Shown one piece after another: positions 6,560 to 8,781 of a stretch of 8,781 nucleotides of DNA. The position numbers were made by a program, and so were the translations under genes. The stretch comes from Nitrososphaera sp. GTDB taxonomy: Archaea > Thermoproteota > Nitrososphaeria > Nitrososphaerales > Nitrososphaeraceae. The DNA is taken from NCBI GenBank assembly GCA_022545875.1, contig JAKEIF010000056.1, positions 1 through 8,781 on the forward strand, written 5' to 3'. Position 1 is the first letter of the stretch. Each line of letters opens with the position of its first letter. The notes beneath the pieces are model-generated. The model ran no database searches, was not told the DNA's origin, and saw nothing but the letters and a program-made list of their open reading frames with translations.

Positions 6560-6585
6560 GCAAATCTGCCTAATCAAGCCAACAA

Positions 6586-7728
6586 TTGGCGTCATTTAGG
6601 TCGATTTCTGGTTTCGCAACTCCTGCAGGGACGAATAGATACCTTCAATATGCCACCGATAAAGGCATTCCGGAAGCCCATTTCAAGAGGTTTGACGAAC
6701 TTAGACTTTCTAGCCTTGGCATGGGTACGTATCTCGGAGATCTGAATGCAGAAGACGACAAGGCCGTTGAAGACGCCGTTTTCAACTCTGTTAAATCGGG
6801 CGCAATCAATGTTATTGATACCGCTATTAATTATCGCGCAATGAAATCTGAAAAGAGCATTGGCAGAGCGCTGATGCATCTAATTGACGAAAATATAGTC
6901 AGTCGGGATCAAGTCTTTGTTTCAACAAAGAATGGCTATATCACAAACGACGGTGATTTTCCAAACGTCGATGTAATGGAATACATGCAAAAGATGTACA
7001 TTTCAGCCGGGGTAATATCCGCGGACGACATTAGCTCTGGATATAACGTGATGAAGCCCGATTATCTCGCAAGATGTATTGACAAGTCACTCATGAATAT
7101 GCATTTGTCGACTATTGATCTCGTCTACATACACAACGCGTTTGAAAGCTGGAATCAAGATGTTGACAAGGCTGCATTTATGTCGATGCTTGCCAAGGTC
7201 TTTGAGACATACGAAAAGTACCGAAGCATGGGGAAAATACGATACTATGGAATGGCGACATGGACCTGCTTTAGAGTTCCTCCTCACGAAAATGAATATC
7301 TTTCACTTGAAGAGTGCGTCAGAACGGCAGAGGGGGTCGGCGGCGCTCAGCATGGCTTCAGGTTCATACAACTTCCTTACAATTTGGCGTACAGCGAAGC
7401 TCTCTTGCTTCGCAACCAGTCGGTAGGGGCAGAGAAGAACCTTACTATTTTGGAAGCCGCCAGCAAGTTGGGAATCGGTGTTTTTACAAGCATTCCGCTC
7501 TTCCAAGGGAGGCTGCTTCAGGCGAAAATCCCAGATTACGCGGGATTGACTGACATCGTACAAAAATTGTTGCAGATAGTGCGATCCAGCCCATCTGTAA
7601 TTGCTCCGCTTATCGGACAGAAAAAGTCAGAGCATGTCGAAGAGAACCTACGAATATCCAAGCGTCCGCCGCTTGCAAACGCAGAGTTTGCAGAAGCAGT
7701 CAAGATGCTTAAAAAGCAGCAGATTTGA
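6586..7728 (+). CDS. Aldo/keto reductase
   Basis: NADPH-dependent oxidoreductase of the AKR superfamily (TIM barrel, cytoplasmic), 380 aa. The catalytic tetrad is visible: Asp78 and Tyr83 in DTAINYR, Lys115 in VFVSTKNGY, His183 in DLVYIHN. The N-terminal ATPAGTNRYLQYA and RLSSLGMGTYLGD, the central RYYGMATWTCFRVPP and HGFRFIQLPYNLA, and the C-terminal FQGRLL and APLIGQKKSEHVEENL define a long AKR subfamily that I recognise from many bacteria and archaea. Its physiological substrate is not known to me. Start is TTG (6586-6588); the conserved N-terminal motif starts about 10 residues in, so this start fits. It is divergent from the 7-TM gene and converges on the TPR gene with a 5-base gap between stop codons. 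Confidence 0.93.
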   Translation: MASFRSISGFATPAGTNRYLQYATDKGIPEAHFKRFDELRLSSLGMGTYLGDLNAEDDKAVEDAVFNSVKSGAINVIDTAINYRAMKSEKSIGRALMHLIDENIVSRDQVFVSTKNGYITNDGDFPNVDVMEYMQKMYISAGVISADDISSGYNVMKPDYLARCIDKSLMNMHLSTIDLVYIHNAFESWNQDVDKAAFMSMLAKVFETYEKYRSMGKIRYYGMATWTCFRVPPHENEYLSLEECVRTAEGVGGAQHGFRFIQLPYNLAYSEALLLRNQSVGAEKNLTILEAASKLGIGVFTSIPLFQGRLLQAKIPDYAGLTDIVQKLLQIVRSSPSVIAPLIGQKKSEHVEENLRISKRPPLANAEFAEAVKMLKKQQI

Positions 7729-7733
7729 ATGCC

Positions 7734-8690
7734 CTACAGCTCGGATAGCGCCTGCTCGATACTCTGCCTGTCCTCAGCATGAGGCATCTGCTCCAGATAT
7801 CTAGTCAAATCATCTTTGGCACCCTCGTTGTTGCTTAGCTGCATTCTTGCAATCGCACGATTCTTGTATATGGGCCCAAACCTGTTTGGATTTATGGTTA
7901 TGGCCTTTGTGTAGTAGCTCTCAGCCATCGAATAGTCCTTTTTCTTTAGGAAGAGGTTTCCAAGACCCCTGAATGCCAGATAATACTGGGGATTGAGCTT
8001 GATCGCTGTCTGATAGCACGAATGAGCTTCTGGATTGTCGAGATCGTTGTACACGCCTCCCAGCAGACACCACGCCTGGGCATTATTTTGATCCGTTTGA
8101 ACCGCAGCGAGCAACTTTGATATCGCGCCATCGAAATTTTTTTGCTGTCGCAGTCCCTCTGCCTCAAAGCACATTCTGTTTGACTGCTTGAATTCAAGGT
8201 TTTCGTTTTTCATCAGCCCTTTCATGTCTGCGGGGATAATGACTATGGTTGTTGTCTCGTCCTGATTCCAGTCCTCCAGGAACTTTACCTCGGGAATTGC
8301 ACCGACTGTATCAGGCTCTGCTACATAGGTCAGGATCCTCCTTTCATCTTCGTTATATCCCGACACTACCAAGGCGTGCTGCACTATTCCCTGAATGCCC
8401 GGCAGGATAACGATTGGCGGTATTCCTTGATCTATTCTTTTCTTGATATCCCTGATGGAGCCCTTGTAAATGTACGCGACGAGTCCCTTGCTTTCTGCAA
8501 GTTCAATCCCGGTGATCAGGATGGATCCTCTGGGCGACGGGGCCTCTGCACTGGCAGTAGCAGGTACAAGATCCTCTCCCCAGTATTTCGCGACAACATC
8601 TATGACCAGCGGTAAACGTGAATCCTCTCTGTCTTTGCTGACAAGTGGCAGGGTTATCGCGTGTTCGGGAGATTGCGATTCCAAAGGCAT
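7734..8690 (-). CDS. C39-peptidase-like domain protein with TPR repeats
   Basis: 318 aa from the ATG at 8690. Residues about 10-155 have the layout of a C39-like cysteine peptidase as in the PA2778-type C39+TPR proteins: ITLPLVSKDREDS...VIDVVAKYWG at the nucleophile region, SIRDIKKRIDQGIPPIVILPG, then VQHALVVSGYNEDERRILTYVAEPD around His105. The usual DCGPAA motif is replaced by DSRLPL, so the catalytic Cys appears to be Ser24 and the domain may be inactive. Residues about 172-305 form roughly four TPRs (AWCLLGGVYNDLDN, AFRGLGNLFLKKKDYSMAESYYTKAITINPN, YKNRAIARMQLSNNEGAKDDLTRYLE), a protein-binding scaffold. No signal peptide is seen from this start. The frame stays open upstream to the window end, so the true N-terminus may lie further out. 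The role is unknown. Confidence 0.82.
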   Translation of the reverse strand: MPLESQSPEHAITLPLVSKDREDSRLPLVIDVVAKYWGEDLVPATASAEAPSPRGSILITGIELAESKGLVAYIYKGSIRDIKKRIDQGIPPIVILPGIQGIVQHALVVSGYNEDERRILTYVAEPDTVGAIPEVKFLEDWNQDETTTIVIIPADMKGLMKNENLEFKQSNRMCFEAEGLRQQKNFDGAISKLLAAVQTDQNNAQAWCLLGGVYNDLDNPEAHSCYQTAIKLNPQYYLAFRGLGNLFLKKKDYSMAESYYTKAITINPNRFGPIYKNRAIARMQLSNNEGAKDDLTRYLEQMPHAEDRQSIEQALSEL

Positions 8691-8781
8691 CAGGTCTTTT
8701 TCACGTGCAAATAAAATCCTTATTGTTTCAACTCTGTGAAGGATTGAAAGACTAATTTGCCGTCCGCTCCACTTTTCTCCG
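8691..8781 (-). other. Open frame upstream of the C39-like/TPR gene
   Basis: Reading the minus strand upstream of the ATG at 8690 in frame gives no stop up to the window edge (about 30 codons, including KWSGRQISLSILHRVE and ARILFAREKDL-like text). There is also an A/T-rich ATTTTATTT some 22 bases before the ATG that could be a TATA box. Either a longer N-terminus or a promoter is possible; the window does not decide. Confidence 0.35.

Noticed and set aside
8376..8739. Plus-strand open frames opposite the C39-like/TPR gene
   Set aside because: They are antisense to a frame with recognisable C39 and TPR motifs and have no features of their own.
1..8781. tRNA, rRNA, CRISPR array, insertion sequence or integrase
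   Set aside because: No cloverleaf, regularly spaced repeats, transposase or integrase motifs were seen on either strand by eye.

Overview
The window looks like chromosome from an archaeon, most likely an ammonia-oxidising member of the Nitrososphaerota (Nitrososphaera-like). The reasons are TATA-type promoter elements placed about 22-32 bases before start codons with no or weak ribosome binding sites (leaderless style), frequent TTG/GTG starts, small winged-helix genes, a 7-TM protein overlapping a winged-helix gene, and a mannosylglycerate synthesis gene. The base composition is moderate. The taxonomic call is inference from gene content and has not been tested by a search.

Left end (1-3654): two divergent genes share a 139-base gap. 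On the minus strand is mpgS (mannosyl-3-phosphoglycerate synthase, compatible-solute synthesis). It reads well for 270 residues, meets an in-frame TAG where the family normally has an aromatic residue, and then continues as recognisable mpgS sequence to the window edge. On the plus strand is a large glycoside hydrolase of the glycogen-debranching/amylo-1,6-glucosidase type. Its N-terminal domain resembles the small subunit family of C-glycoside deglycosidases (DUF6379-like). Its real N-terminus lies upstream of the first ATG, and no ATG, GTG or TTG is available there. The best-placed start is an ATA eight bases after a good Shine-Dalgarno sequence. Each gene of the pair therefore carries one lesion-like codon, so the locus may be decaying or may contain sequence errors.

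Middle (3655-5446): a 180-base gap with several small inverted repeats precedes a DUF2203 gene and a small winged-helix gene, probably one operon. They are followed by a UbiA-superfamily prenyltransferase of MenA type, probably for the respiratory menaquinone.

Right part (5474-8781): a minus-strand pair (a 7-TM membrane protein whose 3' end overlaps a winged-helix regulator) is divergent from an aldo/keto reductase of a long, well-conserved subfamily. The 73-base gap between them holds a shared A/T-rich promoter element and a perfect GC-rich palindrome. The aldo/keto reductase converges with a few bases of separation on a protein made of a C39-peptidase-like domain, apparently lacking its catalytic cysteine, plus TPR repeats. 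That reading frame stays open to the window end.

No RNA gene, CRISPR array, insertion sequence or integrase was seen. The most interesting items are the paired lesions in the mpgS/hydrolase locus, the unusual domain fusion in the hydrolase, the 7-TM/winged-helix pair with its palindrome, and the C39-like pseudo-peptidase.
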